Source: Pseudomonas fulva NBRC 16637 = DSM 17717 (GTDB lineage Bacteria; Pseudomonadota; Gammaproteobacteria; Pseudomonadales; Pseudomonadaceae). From it: a stretch of DNA of 64,000 bases. Positions 9,828-18,289 of the stretch are shown piece after piece. The DNA lies in assembly GCF_000730565.1 (NCBI RefSeq), contig NZ_BBIQ01000001.1, positions 186,001-250,000 of the forward strand, read 5' to 3'. Position numbers and translations under genes: made by a program. Within the stretch, counting starts at the first letter, position 1. Each line of letters opens with the position of its first letter. A model generated the notes under the pieces. It saw only the letters and a list, made by a program, of their open reading frames with translations, was not told the DNA's origin and searched no databases.

Positions 9828-11087
9828 ATGAACCTGACTGAACTCAAGCAAAAGCCGATTACCGATCTTTTGGAAATGGCCGAACAAATGGGCATCGAGA
9901 ACATGGCCCGTTCGCGCAAACAGGACGTGATTTTCTCCCTGCTGAAAAAGCATGCGAAAAGCGGCGAAGAGATCTCGGGTGACGGCGTGCTGGAGATTCT
10001 CCAGGATGGTTTCGGTTTCCTGCGTTCTGCTGATGCGTCCTACCTGGCCGGCCCTGACGATATCTACGTTTCGCCTAGCCAGATCCGCCGCTTCAACCTG
10101 CGTACCGGCGATACCATCGTTGGCAAGATCCGCCCGCCGAAGGAAGGGGAGCGTTACTTCGCCCTGTTGAAGGTCGATACCATCAACTTCGACCGGCCGG
10201 AAAACGCCAAGAACAAGATCCTGTTCGAGAACCTGACGCCGCTGTTCCCCAACAAGCGCCTGAAGATGGAAGCCGGCAACGGCTCCACCGAAGACCTGAC
10301 CGGCCGGGTCATCGACCTGTGCGCCCCGATCGGCAAGGGCCAGCGTGGCCTGATCGTCGCCCCGCCCAAGGCGGGCAAGACCATCATGCTGCAGAACATC
10401 GCAGCCAACATCACGCGTAACAATCCCGAGTGCCACCTGATCGTTCTGCTAATCGACGAGCGCCCGGAAGAAGTGACCGAGATGCAGCGTACCGTACGCG
10501 GCGAAGTGGTTGCCTCCACCTTCGACGAGCCGCCAACCCGTCACGTGCAAGTGGCCGAAATGGTCATCGAGAAGGCCAAGCGCCTGGTCGAGCACAAGAA
10601 GGACGTGGTCATCCTGCTCGACTCCATCACCCGTCTGGCACGTGCCTACAACACGGTCATTCCAAGCTCGGGCAAAGTGCTGACCGGTGGTGTCGACGCT
10701 CACGCCCTGGAGAAGCCCAAGCGCTTCTTCGGTGCCGCCCGTAACATCGAGGAAGGCGGTTCGCTGACCATCATCGCCACCGCGCTGGTCGAAACCGGTT
10801 CGAAGATGGACGAGGTGATCTACGAGGAATTCAAGGGCACCGGCAACATGGAACTGCCCCTGGACCGTCGTATCGCTGAAAAGCGTGTGTTCCCTGCCAT
10901 CAACATCAACCGTTCGGGTACTCGCCGCGAAGAGCTGCTGACCGCCGACGACGAACTGCAGCGCATGTGGATCCTGCGCAAGCTGTTGCACCCGATGGAC
11001 GAAATCGCTGCCATCGAGTTCCTGGTCGACAAGCTCAAGCAGACCAAGACCAACGACGAGTTCTTCCTGTCGATGAAGCGCAAGTAA
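9828..11087 (+). CDS. rho: Transcription termination factor Rho
   Basis: A 419-residue hexameric RNA helicase, the same length as E. coli Rho (419). The N-terminal RNA-binding cold-shock-like domain shows GFGFLR (61-66) and [13 protein letters not shown] (from 77). The ATPase domain has Walker [10 protein letters not shown] (177-185), Walker [11 protein letters not shown] and the Q/R loops ([16 protein letters not shown]). Rho ends transcription of untranslated RNA genome-wide. The start [10 protein letters not shown] at 9828 is the universal N-terminus; the frame is open further upstream to 9696, but this is leader. A 190-base leader separates it from the trxA terminator. Confidence 0.97.
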   Translation: MNLTELKQKPITDLLEMAEQMGIENMARSRKQDVIFSLLKKHAKSGEEISGDGVLEILQDGFGFLRSADASYLAGPDDIYVSPSQIRRFNLRTGDTIVGKIRPPKEGERYFALLKVDTINFDRPENAKNKILFENLTPLFPNKRLKMEAGNGSTEDLTGRVIDLCAPIGKGQRGLIVAPPKAGKTIMLQNIAANITRNNPECHLIVLLIDERPEEVTEMQRTVRGEVVASTFDEPPTRHVQVAEMVIEKAKRLVEHKKDVVILLDSITRLARAYNTVIPSSGKVLTGGVDAHALEKPKRFFGAARNIEEGGSLTIIATALVETGSKMDEVIYEEFKGTGNMELPLDRRIAEKRVFPAININRSGTRREELLTADDELQRMWILRKLLHPMDEIAAIEFLVDKLKQTKTNDEFFLSMKRK

Positions 11088-11110
11088 GCGTTTCAGGTCT
11101 AGATCGAATG

Positions 11111-11239
11111 GGGCCGCTTCGCAGCCCATCGCGGCTGGTCCGATGCCTTTGCAAGGCCGTTCCTACAGGGATAGCGTAATCCTGTAAGAACGGCTTTGCC
11201 GGGACGTCGGACCGGCTGCGATGGGACGCGACGCGGCCC
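11111..11239. repeat. Large imperfect inverted repeat between rho and ubiD
   Basis: The left arm (11111-11169) and right arm (about 11180-11239) are reverse-complementary over most of their length. Shared blocks include GGGCCGC, CCCATCGC, GGTCCGA, GCCGTTC and CTACAGG/CCTGTAAG, flanking a centre of about 11 bases. The element resembles the REP/BIME-type palindromes scattered between genes in P. putida genomes. It has no T tract and probably forms a long stem in the rho 3' transcript. Confidence 0.7.
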
Positions 11240-11318
11240 TGATCAGTTTTGACCATTGCGCTCTGAACGGCGCTACACTCTGAACCCCCGACCGATACGG
11301 CCAACACGAGGCTCATGC

Positions 11319-12785
11319 ATGCAGTATCGCGACTTGCGCGACTTCATTCGTGGCCTGGAACAGCGCGGCGAGCTCAAGCGCATCCAGGTCCCGATCTCCC
11401 CAGTGCTGGAAATGACCGAGGTCTGCGATCGCACGCTGCGTGCCAAAGGCCCTGCGCTGTTGTTCGAAAAGCCGACCGGCTTCGACATTCCCGTGCTGGG
11501 CAACCTGTTCGGCACGCCTGAGCGGGTGGCCATGGGCATGGGTGCCGAGTCGGTCGATGAGCTGCGCGAGATCGGTAAGCTTCTGGCGTTTCTCAAGGAG
11601 CCTGAACCCCCGAAAGGGCTCAAGGACGCCTGGTCCAAGCTGCCGATCTTCAAGAAAGTGGTATCGATGGCGCCGAAGGTGGTCAAGGACGCCGTTTGCC
11701 AGGAAGTGGTGCTCGAAGGAGAGGACGTGGACCTTGGCGCATTGCCGATCCAGCACTGCTGGCCGGGCGATGTGGCACCGCTGATCACCTGGGGCCTGAC
11801 CGTCACGCGCGGCCCGAACAAGGATCGCCAGAACCTGGGCATCTACCGGCAGCAGGTAATTGGCCGCAACAAAGTGATCATGCGTTGGCTCAGCCACCGT
11901 GGCGGCGCCCTGGACTACCGTGAGTGGTGTGAAAAAAATCCCGGCCAGCCGTTCCCAGTGGCCGTGGCGTTGGGGGCAGACCCTGCCACTATCCTGGGTG
12001 CAGTGACCCCAGTGCCCGATACGCTTTCCGAATACGCCTTCGCGGGCCTGTTGCGGGGTAATCGCACTGAGCTGGTCAAGTGCCGCGGCAGCAATCTGCA
12101 GGTGCCGGCCACGGCCGAGATCATCCTCGAAGGGGTAATCCACCCAGGCGAGATGGCGCCTGAAGGCCCCTATGGGGACCATACCGGTTACTACAACGAA
12201 GTGGACAGCTTCCCGGTGTTCACCGTCGAACGCATCACCCACCGGCAAAACCCTATCTATCACAGCACCTACACCGGTCGGCCGCCGGATGAACCGGCGA
12301 TTCTTGGCGTGGCGCTGAACGAAGTGTTCGTGCCGATCCTGCAGAAACAGTTCCCGGAAATCGTCGATTTCTACCTGCCACCGGAGGGGTGCTCCTACCG
12401 CATGGCGGTGGTGACCATGAAGAAGCAGTACCCGGGGCATGCCAAGCGCGTGATGCTGGGTGTGTGGTCGTTCCTGCGACAGTTCATGTACACCAAGTTC
12501 GTTATCGTGACCGACGACGACATCAACGCCCGCGACTGGAACGACGTGATCTGGGCCATCACCACACGCATGGACCCCAAGCGTGATACGGTGATGATCG
12601 ACAACACGCCGATCGACTACCTGGACTTTGCCTCTCCAGTGTCGGGGCTGGGATCGAAAATGGGCCTGGATGCCACGCACAAGTGGCCGGGCGAGACTAC
12701 ACGCGAGTGGGGGCGGGTCATCGTCAAGGACGAAGCCGTCACCCGGCGTATCGATGAGCTGTGGGATCAGTTGGGAATAGATTGA
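11319..12785 (+). CDS. ubiD: UbiD, 4-hydroxy-3-polyprenylbenzoate decarboxylase
   Basis: A 488-residue prenylated-FMN-dependent decarboxylase acting early in ubiquinone synthesis. It has the UbiD family features [17 protein letters not shown], the glutamate-rich E-x-P-x-G-x-H/Y segment ([13 protein letters not shown]) and a long C-terminal domain ending near [11 protein letters not shown]. The length equals that of E. coli UbiD (about 497). Two nearby ATGs at 11315 and 11319 are in different frames; 11319 ([10 protein letters not shown]) is in frame. The next gene starts within the UbiD stop codon (TGATG), so translation is probably coupled. Confidence 0.96.
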   Translation: MQYRDLRDFIRGLEQRGELKRIQVPISPVLEMTEVCDRTLRAKGPALLFEKPTGFDIPVLGNLFGTPERVAMGMGAESVDELREIGKLLAFLKEPEPPKGLKDAWSKLPIFKKVVSMAPKVVKDAVCQEVVLEGEDVDLGALPIQHCWPGDVAPLITWGLTVTRGPNKDRQNLGIYRQQVIGRNKVIMRWLSHRGGALDYREWCEKNPGQPFPVAVALGADPATILGAVTPVPDTLSEYAFAGLLRGNRTELVKCRGSNLQVPATAEIILEGVIHPGEMAPEGPYGDHTGYYNEVDSFPVFTVERITHRQNPIYHSTYTGRPPDEPAILGVALNEVFVPILQKQFPEIVDFYLPPEGCSYRMAVVTMKKQYPGHAKRVMLGVWSFLRQFMYTKFVIVTDDDINARDWNDVIWAITTRMDPKRDTVMIDNTPIDYLDFASPVSGLGSKMGLDATHKWPGETTREWGRVIVKDEAVTRRIDELWDQLGID

Positions 12786-13753
12786 TGCAGGTAACGTTGC
12801 AGCCGTCCGGAGCAGTGCTGACGCTAGAGCCCGGGGAACGGATCCTGGAAGGTGCGCGTCGGCTGGGTTATGACTGCCCCAACAGCTGCCGTAATGGCAA
12901 CTGTCATGTCTGCGCTGCGTTGCTGGTCGAAGGCAGTGTGCGCCAGAACGGAGAAGTCCGGGACCATGGCGAATTATTCACCTGCATCGCCGAGCCGCTC
13001 GAAGATTGCATCCTGCTATGGGACGGCGTGCTGGCCTTGGGCGAGCTGCCGGTGCGCAAGCTGACCTGCACGGTCAGTGAATGCCGTGAAGTGGGTGGCG
13101 ACGTTTGGCGCGTGCGCCTGTTGGCGCCTGCGGGCAAGCCGCCGCGCTACCATGCCGGGCAGTATTTGATGATCGAACGTGAAGCGGGCAAGCCGGCCGC
13201 CTTTTCGCTGGCCTCCGCTCCCCATGCAGGGCGTGAGCTTGAATTGCACGTGCTGGCGCGCGAGCCCAGCGCCGTGCAGTTGATCGAGCAATTGCAGCGC
13301 GAGCGCTTGGCTCGTATCGAAATGCCCTTCGGCGATACCCACTTGGCCGAACTGCCCGACGGCCCCTTGGTGCTGATCGCCGCCGGTACCGGCATGGGGC
13401 AGATGCACAGCCTTGTGGAACACTGCCGCGCTCAGGGCTTCAAACACCCTGTTCACTTGTACTGGGGCGTACGACGCCCGGAAGACTTCTATCAGATCGA
13501 GCATTGGGATCAGTGGCTGAGTCTGCCTAACCTGTCCCTGCACCAGGTGGTCAGCGACCTGTGTGGCTGGGAGGGCCGTTGTGGGATGCTGCACGAAGCG
13601 GTTTGCGAGGACATTGCCGACCTCAACGGCGTACACGTGTACGCCAGTGGCTCGCCGAACATGATCTACGCCACGCTCGATGCGCTGGTGGACGCCGGCA
13701 TGGATGCGCACCGCATGCGTGCGGACGTGTTCGCTTACGCGCCTCGCGGCTGA
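12785..13753 (+). CDS. 2Fe-2S ferredoxin / flavin oxidoreductase (CDP-6-deoxy-glucoseen reductase-like)
   Basis: A 322-residue electron-transfer protein. An N-terminal plant-type ferredoxin domain (1-90) has the cluster ligands C35, C40, C43 (C-x4-C-x2-C) and C67. A ferredoxin-NADP reductase-like FAD domain (about 95-200) and NAD(P)H domain follow, with AAGTGMGQMHS as the pyridine-nucleotide loop and a C-terminal YASGSPNMIY. The FAD motif usually written R-x-Y/F-S reads AAFS here, lacking the arginine. It overlaps the ubiD stop by one base. E. coli has the flavin reductase gene fre next to ubiD, so the pairing is old, but the physiological acceptor cannot be read from the sequence. Confidence 0.85.
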   Translation: MQVTLQPSGAVLTLEPGERILEGARRLGYDCPNSCRNGNCHVCAALLVEGSVRQNGEVRDHGELFTCIAEPLEDCILLWDGVLALGELPVRKLTCTVSECREVGGDVWRVRLLAPAGKPPRYHAGQYLMIEREAGKPAAFSLASAPHAGRELELHVLAREPSAVQLIEQLQRERLARIEMPFGDTHLAELPDGPLVLIAAGTGMGQMHSLVEHCRAQGFKHPVHLYWGVRRPEDFYQIEHWDQWLSLPNLSLHQVVSDLCGWEGRCGMLHEAVCEDIADLNGVHVYASGSPNMIYATLDALVDAGMDAHRMRADVFAYAPRG

Positions 13754-14019
13754 AGCATCCCCTCGCGGTGCGCGGCGCCCGTCAGGCTGCCCGCGCCACC
13801 CCGTACGCACTTGACGCGCTGCACGGCCGGTCGTCGGCGCCTGGCGTGAAAAGCTCTGCATGCACTTGTTCAGCCCCTTGCCCTGACTTAGCTTATACAC
13901 CGCCTGGCGCGACTGCCGTAAATGACTTGCCTGAGGGCTCTGGTCAACGACCCAGTGGCTAACGCATCAGGCTCGGCCACGTTACATGCTTTGTTCACAG
14001 GGAATCATAGCGGCAGCTT

Positions 14020-14670
14020 ATGTCGGCGCTCGAACGTTCATCCTGGCAAGTCCCATACCCCCCTTCGCTCGATTTTGGTCAGCAACTGACCCACGAGCAA
14101 CTGCATCACTCCATGCAAGCCGCCATGTCCCGTCACCAGGGCGGGCCGGTGTGGCTGTTCGCCTATGGCTCCTTGATCTGGCGGCCCGAGTGCAGCGCGG
14201 TGGAGCGTCGACGTGCGCGGGTGCACGGTTACCACCGGGGCTTGTACCTGTGGTCGCACGAGCACCGTGGCACGCCTGAAACCCCAGGTTTGGTGTTCGG
14301 TCTGGATCGAGGCGGCTCGTGCAGCGGCTTTGCCTACAGGCTGGACGATGCCACCCTCGATGCGTCGCTTCGTGCCCTGTGGCAGCGCGAAATGCCTTAC
14401 CCGGCCTACCGCCCGCACTGGCTCAACTGCCGGCTCGACGATGGCAGCAAGGTACAGGCCCTGGGCTTCGTGCTGGAGCGGCATCTGCCTTGCTATGCGG
14501 GCAATCTGCCGGATAACGTGCTCAGCCACATACTGGCCAGCGCTAAAGGGCGGTATGGCACCACGCGTGATTATGTCGAGCAGACCCTTCACGCCCTGCG
14601 CAGCCATCACATGCCTGATCGCAACCTGGAGGCGCGCTTCAGGCGCTGTCATGACCTGCGCGAACGGTGA
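14020..14670 (+). CDS. ChaC-type gamma-glutamylcyclotransferase
   Basis: A 216-residue protein of the ChaC family, which cleaves glutathione or gamma-glutamyl amino acids to 5-oxoproline. The substrate-binding YGSLIW is at residues 49-54 after VWLFA, and the catalytic glutamate is probably E124 in WQREMPYPAY. The C-terminal YVEQTLHALRSHHMPDRNL matches the family helix. The preceding 266 bases (13754-14019) contain no supported gene. It is convergent with the quinone reductase gene, with stop codons adjacent (14670/14671). Confidence 0.9.
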   Translation: MSALERSSWQVPYPPSLDFGQQLTHEQLHHSMQAAMSRHQGGPVWLFAYGSLIWRPECSAVERRRARVHGYHRGLYLWSHEHRGTPETPGLVFGLDRGGSCSGFAYRLDDATLDASLRALWQREMPYPAYRPHWLNCRLDDGSKVQALGFVLERHLPCYAGNLPDNVLSHILASAKGRYGTTRDYVEQTLHALRSHHMPDRNLEARFRRCHDLRER

Positions 14671-15654
14671 TCAGGTGCCAGGCGGCACCACCACCAGCTT
14701 GCCGACCGCCTGGCGCTGGCCCAGTGTTTCGATGGCCGTACCCGCGTCGGCCAGGGTGTAGGTTTGTGAGACGAGCGGCTTCAATTTCCCCTGCGCGTGC
14801 CAGGCAAACAGCTGCTTGAAGTTGGCTGCGTTATCCTCCGGTTGGCGCTGTGCAAACGCGCCCCAGAACACGCCCAGCACCGCCGCCCCCTTGAGCAGCA
14901 CTAGGTTGGCTGCCAATTGGGGAATGCTGCCGCTGGCAAAACCTACCACCAACAGCCTACCGTTCCACGCCAGGCCCCTCACGGCGTGCTCGAACAGCTC
15001 GCCGCCGACCGGATCGTAAATCACATCCACACCCTTGCCATCGGTCAGGCGCTTGATGGCCTCGCGCAGATTTTCCTGGCTGTAGTCGATCAGATCATCA
15101 GCACCGGCGGCACGGGCCACCGCGAGCTTTTGCGCGCTGCTGGCAGCCGCGATAACCCGCGCCCCCATGGCCTTGCCGATCTCAACCGCTGCCAGGCCCA
15201 CCCCGCCGGACGCACCCAATACCAGCAAGGTTTCGCCAGCTTGCAATCGACCGCGCTGGCGCAAGGCATGCATCGAGGTGCCGTAGGTCATACCGAATGC
15301 GGCGGCGGTAATGAAGTCCATGCCGGCTGGCACGGGCATTACGTTGTAGGCGGGCACTGCCACTTGCTCGGCGAAAGCACCCCAGCCGGTCAGCGCCATG
15401 ACGCGGTCACCCACCTTGAAGGCGCCCACCTTGGCGCCAACGGCTGCGACCGTGCCCGCGGCCTCTCCACCCGGAGAAAAGGGCAGGGGCGGCTGAAACT
15501 GGTATTTGCCTTCTATGATCAGGGTATCGGGAAAGTTGACCCCTGCCGCCTGCACGTCCAGCAGCACTTCATTGGGCTTGGGCGTTGGGCTGGGCACGTC
15601 TTCCAGGACCAGGTCGCGGGCCGGGCCCAGGTGCTTGCAGAGCAGCGCTTTCAT
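14671..15654 (-). CDS. NADPH:quinone reductase-like MDR protein
   Basis: A 327-residue zinc-free medium-chain dehydrogenase/reductase. The N-terminal GroES-like domain carries NEVLLDVQAAGVNFPD (28-43) and SPGGEAAGTV, and the Rossmann loop is GASGGVG at 147-153. The ERYxxP/MxYGT-like segment AAFGMTYGTSMHAL is typical of quinone oxidoreductases and acrylyl-CoA-type reductases. It probably reduces quinones or enones with NADPH in the cytoplasm; the exact substrate cannot be assigned. It is a single gene, divergent from the FliL-like gene. Confidence 0.88.
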   Translation of the reverse strand: MKALLCKHLGPARDLVLEDVPSPTPKPNEVLLDVQAAGVNFPDTLIIEGKYQFQPPLPFSPGGEAAGTVAAVGAKVGAFKVGDRVMALTGWGAFAEQVAVPAYNVMPVPAGMDFITAAAFGMTYGTSMHALRQRGRLQAGETLLVLGASGGVGLAAVEIGKAMGARVIAAASSAQKLAVARAAGADDLIDYSQENLREAIKRLTDGKGVDVIYDPVGGELFEHAVRGLAWNGRLLVVGFASGSIPQLAANLVLLKGAAVLGVFWGAFAQRQPEDNAANFKQLFAWHAQGKLKPLVSQTYTLADAGTAIETLGQRQAVGKLVVVPPGT

Positions 15655-15812
15655 CGTGGCCTATTCCTTTGCGGGTAATGGCCGATAAGTGTAGGAGGGC
15701 CGCCAGTCGGGTCAACGAGCATGGCTTGTCCTGATGAGCCGGCATAAGCCCAGGCTTGGGTTTGAATGATGTGCTGGTTAAGCTGGCGCCACCTGAATAG
15801 AGGAGCGATTTC

Positions 15813-16217
15813 GTGAAAGCGTGGATATTGATGGTGTTGGCATTGGTGTTACCCGCCGCAGCCGTGGCCGAGGAGGCCAAGGAGGGCGCGCCCAAGGTGG
15901 CCTATATCACGCTGACACCGCCGTTCGTAGGTAACTATGCGCTCGATGGTGGTCCGCGGTTGCGGGTGTTCAAGGCCGATGTCGCGTTGCGAGTGACCGG
16001 GGATGAAGCCGCCAAGGCGGTACAGCACCATGAACCGCTGATCCGCAACCAGCTCGTCGCACTGTTTACCCAGCAGACCGTGGACAGCATGAGTAATGTG
16101 GAGGCCAAGGAGCATTTGCGCCAAGAGGCGCTCAAGCAGGTTCAGCAGGTGATGGAGACCGAAGAGGGCAAGCCGATCGTCGAGGACCTGCTGTTCAACA
16201 ACCTGATCGTCCAGTGA
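15813..16217 (+). CDS. FliL-like exported protein
   Basis: A 134-residue protein with a cleavable-looking signal peptide (hydrophobic 3-18, AAAVAEE) followed by a FliL-family domain: YITLTPPFVGNYA, a beta-strand region, then HHEPLIRNQLVALF and a C-terminal EEGKPIVEDLLFNNLIVQ. FliL proteins normally carry a single membrane anchor and associate with the flagellar stator; this one has a signal-peptide-like N-terminus and no flagellar neighbours. It starts at GTG (15813) with AGAGGAG (15800-15806) as a strong ribosome site. The family is clear; the role outside the flagellum is unknown. Confidence 0.85.
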   Translation: MKAWILMVLALVLPAAAVAEEAKEGAPKVAYITLTPPFVGNYALDGGPRLRVFKADVALRVTGDEAAKAVQHHEPLIRNQLVALFTQQTVDSMSNVEAKEHLRQEALKQVQQVMETEEGKPIVEDLLFNNLIVQ

Positions 16218-16288
16218 GCGGCTAACCCGGTCTTCGGTCAGCCACTGAAGGCTGGGTTTCATGGGAATGTCGGAGCGGGGCAGGTGCC

Positions 16289-16738
16289 TCAATCCATCGG
16301 CAGGATGGCAGTCCATTGCTCGGCCGTTACCGGCATGACCGACAGGCGACTGCCTTTTTGCACCAGCGCCAGCTCGGCCAGGGCTGGCAGTTGTTTCAAC
16401 CAGCCCAGCTCAAGCACGCGTGGCAGTGTCCGCACGTGAGCCACGTCTACCGCGCTCCACGGGTTCTTGTCGGGCGTGGCCTTGGCATCGTGGTAAGGGC
16501 TCTGCGTGTCCAGCGCAGTGGGGTCCGGATAGGCTGCGCGGATGACCTTGGCAATGCCGGCGATGCCAGGTTGAGGGCAGCTGGAATGGTAGAAGAAGAA
16601 CATGTCTCCCGCGCTCATCGCACGCAGGAAATTGCGCGCCTGATAGTTACGCACACCGTCCCAGCGGGCTTCGCCAAGGTGAGCCAAACCTTCGATGGAC
16701 AGTTCGTCGGGCTCGGACTTCATCAGCCAATAGGCCAT
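16289..16738 (-). CDS. EVE (PUA-like) domain protein
   Basis: A 149-residue EVE-domain protein. It begins MAYWLMKSEPDELSIEGL and has the family hallmark RWDGVRNYQARNFLR with MSAGDMFFFYHSS, the pattern that lines the modified-nucleotide pocket. EVE domains are thought to bind modified bases in RNA or DNA (family knowledge); the ligand of this stand-alone form is unknown. GGAG lies 8 bases before the ATG at 16738. It is not near restriction or defence genes here but next to the fthC/zapA block, as in other pseudomonads. Confidence 0.9.
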   Translation of the reverse strand: MAYWLMKSEPDELSIEGLAHLGEARWDGVRNYQARNFLRAMSAGDMFFFYHSSCPQPGIAGIAKVIRAAYPDPTALDTQSPYHDAKATPDKNPWSAVDVAHVRTLPRVLELGWLKQLPALAELALVQKGSRLSVMPVTAEQWTAILPMD

Positions 16739-16916
16739 GTTGTTTGCTCCAGAAATGCTTTGAAATAACTCGTTCAATCAAACCGACGACTGGTTGACGT
16801 CAACGTTTGCGTGGTGGCTCAGGTTGTCGGAGAATGCGCCCCGTTTGAGGTGCGATGCTCAGGTACGACCCAGAAGTCGCCGAGCACTGAACAGTTTGCC
16901 TGGGGGGCAATCGTCG

Positions 16917-17069
16917 ATGAATCAACGTAAAAAGCCGGACCTACTGTGGGTCCTGGTGTTCATCTTTGGCTTGGGTGTGGTTACCACCGGTTATGCGCAG
17001 GGGATCTGGGAGCGCAAGCTGGATAACGCCTACCAGATGCCGTACGAAGCCGGTCAGGCGCAACGCTGA
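16917..17069 (+). CDS. Small single-pass membrane protein (50 residues)
   Basis: A short open frame starting MNQRKKPDLLWVLVFIFG, with a basic N-terminus, one hydrophobic span (about residues 10-29) and a C-terminal tail containing WERKLDNAYQMPYE. It ends just 15 bases before the end of fthC, which runs the other way. I recognise no domain. The basic-hydrophobic-polar layout suggests a small inner-membrane protein with the tail outside the cytoplasm. The frame is open upstream to 16794, but the ATG at 16917 gives the clean membrane-protein start. Confidence 0.6.
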   Translation: MNQRKKPDLLWVLVFIFGLGVVTTGYAQGIWERKLDNAYQMPYEAGQAQR

Positions 17070-17076
17070 CCCTCCC

Positions 17077-17097
17077 GGCACCGCTCAGCGTGGTGCC
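17077..17097. terminator. Inverted repeat at convergent ends
   Basis: GGCACC (17077-17082) and GGTGCC (17092-17097) pair over 6 bp between the small membrane protein gene and the end of fthC. No T run is present. The evidence is weak. Confidence 0.25.
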
Positions 17098-17693
17098 ACG
17101 TACCAGTGACGATCCGAGACCGTTCCCTGCAAAGGCACGTCCCAGCTGGCCTGTGCTAGCCGTTCGACCTTCTGGCACTCATGCGCCAAGCCTAGCAGCC
17201 GTGGTTTTTTCCAGGTCTGCCGGCGAGCCAGGTAAGCCAGGCTGCGATCATAGAAGCCACCTCCCATGCCCAGTCGCCCTCCCGCGTCGTCGAAGCCCAC
17301 CAGGGGCAGCAGAATCAGGTCCAGTGCCCATACGGGGCGTTGACGCCTGCGGTCGGTGGTCGGCTCAGGGATTCGGAACCGGTTGGGCGTGAGTTTCTCG
17401 CCCTTCTCGAATCGCTGAAACACCATGCGGGTGCGTGGCCATGGATGCAGCACCGGCAAGTAGGTGCGCTTGCCGCGTCGCTGCGCCTCGCGCAGCAGCA
17501 ATGCAGGGTCGATCTCGCCATCGTTGGGCAGGTACAAGGCGATATGCCTGGCCTTGCGAAAGAGCGGGTGCTGTGCCAGCAGACGGTACAGGCCCGCAGC
17601 GGCCTGACGCTGTTGCGCGGGCGTGAGCGCCCTGCGCGCATTGCGCAAGTGCCTGCGAAGTTGAGGGCGGGTGAGCGTCGCGGTGTCGGTCAT
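17085..17693 (-). CDS. fthC: 5-formyltetrahydrofolate cyclo-ligase
   Basis: A 202-residue enzyme (YgfA family) that converts 5-formyl-THF to 5,10-methenyl-THF using ATP. The diagnostic motif LGMGGGFYDRSLA is at 141-153, preceded by LDLILLPLVGFD; the basic N-terminal helix (PQLRRHLRNARRAL) is also typical. The start MTDTATLTRP at 17693 is preferred over the longer frame to 17735, which runs into the 6S RNA 3' hairpin. It lies directly downstream of the 6S RNA gene on the same strand, the arrangement known from E. coli ssrS-fthC, so part of its mRNA is probably made as a 6S read-through. Confidence 0.93.
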   Translation of the reverse strand: MTDTATLTRPQLRRHLRNARRALTPAQQRQAAAGLYRLLAQHPLFRKARHIALYLPNDGEIDPALLLREAQRRGKRTYLPVLHPWPRTRMVFQRFEKGEKLTPNRFRIPEPTTDRRRQRPVWALDLILLPLVGFDDAGGRLGMGGGFYDRSLAYLARRQTWKKPRLLGLAHECQKVERLAQASWDVPLQGTVSDRHWYVAPR

Positions 17694-17740
17694 GGCACGG
17701 GCGATCCGAGGGTGCTGGCCATTGCTGTTGGCCAAAACGA

Positions 17741-17764
17741 TTTGCCCGCCGGGAGGCGGGCAAA
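17741..17764 (-). terminator. Hairpin between 6S RNA and fthC
   Basis: TTTGCCCGCC (17741-17750) and GGCGGGCAAA (17755-17764) form a perfect 10-bp stem with a 4-base loop. Read on the minus strand the stem is followed by TCGTTTTGG, a short and interrupted T run. It may end most 6S transcripts while letting some polymerase through into fthC. Confidence 0.55.
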
Positions 17765-17771
17765 GGAATTC

Positions 17772-17950
17772 GGGCTCCCCGATAAGACCGCTATCGGTGT
17801 AGCCCTTGAACCCGAAAGTTCAAGGTGGAGATTGCAGGGGACATTAAGGCTTTCCGTCGAGCGGACATGCACACCTGCCCCAGCGTGCAACCCCCGTGGT
17901 TGTGCGTATCGGCTCAGGGACATAACCGACTGGCGCATCCACCAGGGAGT
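17772..17950 (-). ncRNA. ssrS: 6S RNA
   Basis: The minus strand between zapA and fthC carries the conserved 6S RNA sequence signatures: TCCCTGAGCCGATA in the 5' part (about 17904-17920), AAGCCTTAA in the middle and the 3' hairpin CCTTGAAC/GTTCAAGG (17803-17824). The presumed ends pair (CUCCC at the 5' end with GGGAG at the 3' end), giving about 179 nt. 6S RNA mimics an open promoter and sequesters sigma-70 RNA polymerase in stationary phase. The ends are estimated by alignment with the remembered E. coli secondary structure and may be off by several bases. Confidence 0.88.
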
Positions 17951-17956
17951 GGCGCC

Positions 17957-17962
17957 AGTATA
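17957..17962 (-). promoter_or_regulatory. -10 element of the 6S RNA promoter
   Basis: TATACT on the minus strand lies 7 bases before the inferred 6S RNA 5' end. No clear -35 hexamer was found at the right spacing; that region is the last codons of zapA. Confidence 0.45.
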
Positions 17963-17968
17963 ACAACC

Positions 17969-18289
17969 TCAGTTTTTTTTGGTACCCGTCTCGTCGGACA
18001 GCGCCTGGTCGACCCGGTCCAGCAAATCGCGCACCTGCTCGCGCGTGGCCCCGCCGGCCGGAGCAGCGCTGCGGTCTTCCTGGCGATGGAGCATCTCGTG
18101 GGTAATGTTCAACGCCGCCATGACCGCGATGCGGTCGGCACCGATCACCTTGCCGCTGCTGCGAATCTCGCGCATCTTGCTGTCCAGGTAGTGAGCTGCA
18201 CTGACCAGGTTGTTGCGCTCTTCGGGCGGGCAGATGATCGAGTATTCCTTGTCGAGGATCTGCACGGTGACGCTATTGCTTGAACTCAT
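17969..18289 (-). CDS. zapA: Cell division protein ZapA
   Basis: A 106-residue FtsZ-ring stabilising protein. The N-terminal globular domain contains VTVQILDKEYSIICPPEE, and the following coiled-coil helix has AAHYLDSKMREIR and RIAVMAALNITHEML, the classical ZapA pattern. It cross-links FtsZ filaments as a tetramer. The gene overlaps the upstream small coiled-coil gene by 4 bases (ATGA), so the two are translationally coupled. The zapA-6S RNA-fthC order is conserved in gamma-proteobacteria. Confidence 0.94.
   Translation of the reverse strand: MSSSNSVTVQILDKEYSIICPPEERNNLVSAAHYLDSKMREIRSSGKVIGADRIAVMAALNITHEMLHRQEDRSAAPAGGATREQVRDLLDRVDQALSDETGTKKN

Noticed and set aside
11313..12680. Long antisense open frame (455 codons) opposite ubiD
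   Set aside because: It lies entirely within ubiD, has low-complexity GC-driven composition (many Gly, His, Arg) and no domain. The same holds for other long antisense frames, for example opposite cyaA, ppx, spuB, fbpA, the CYTH-CHAD gene and cysA.
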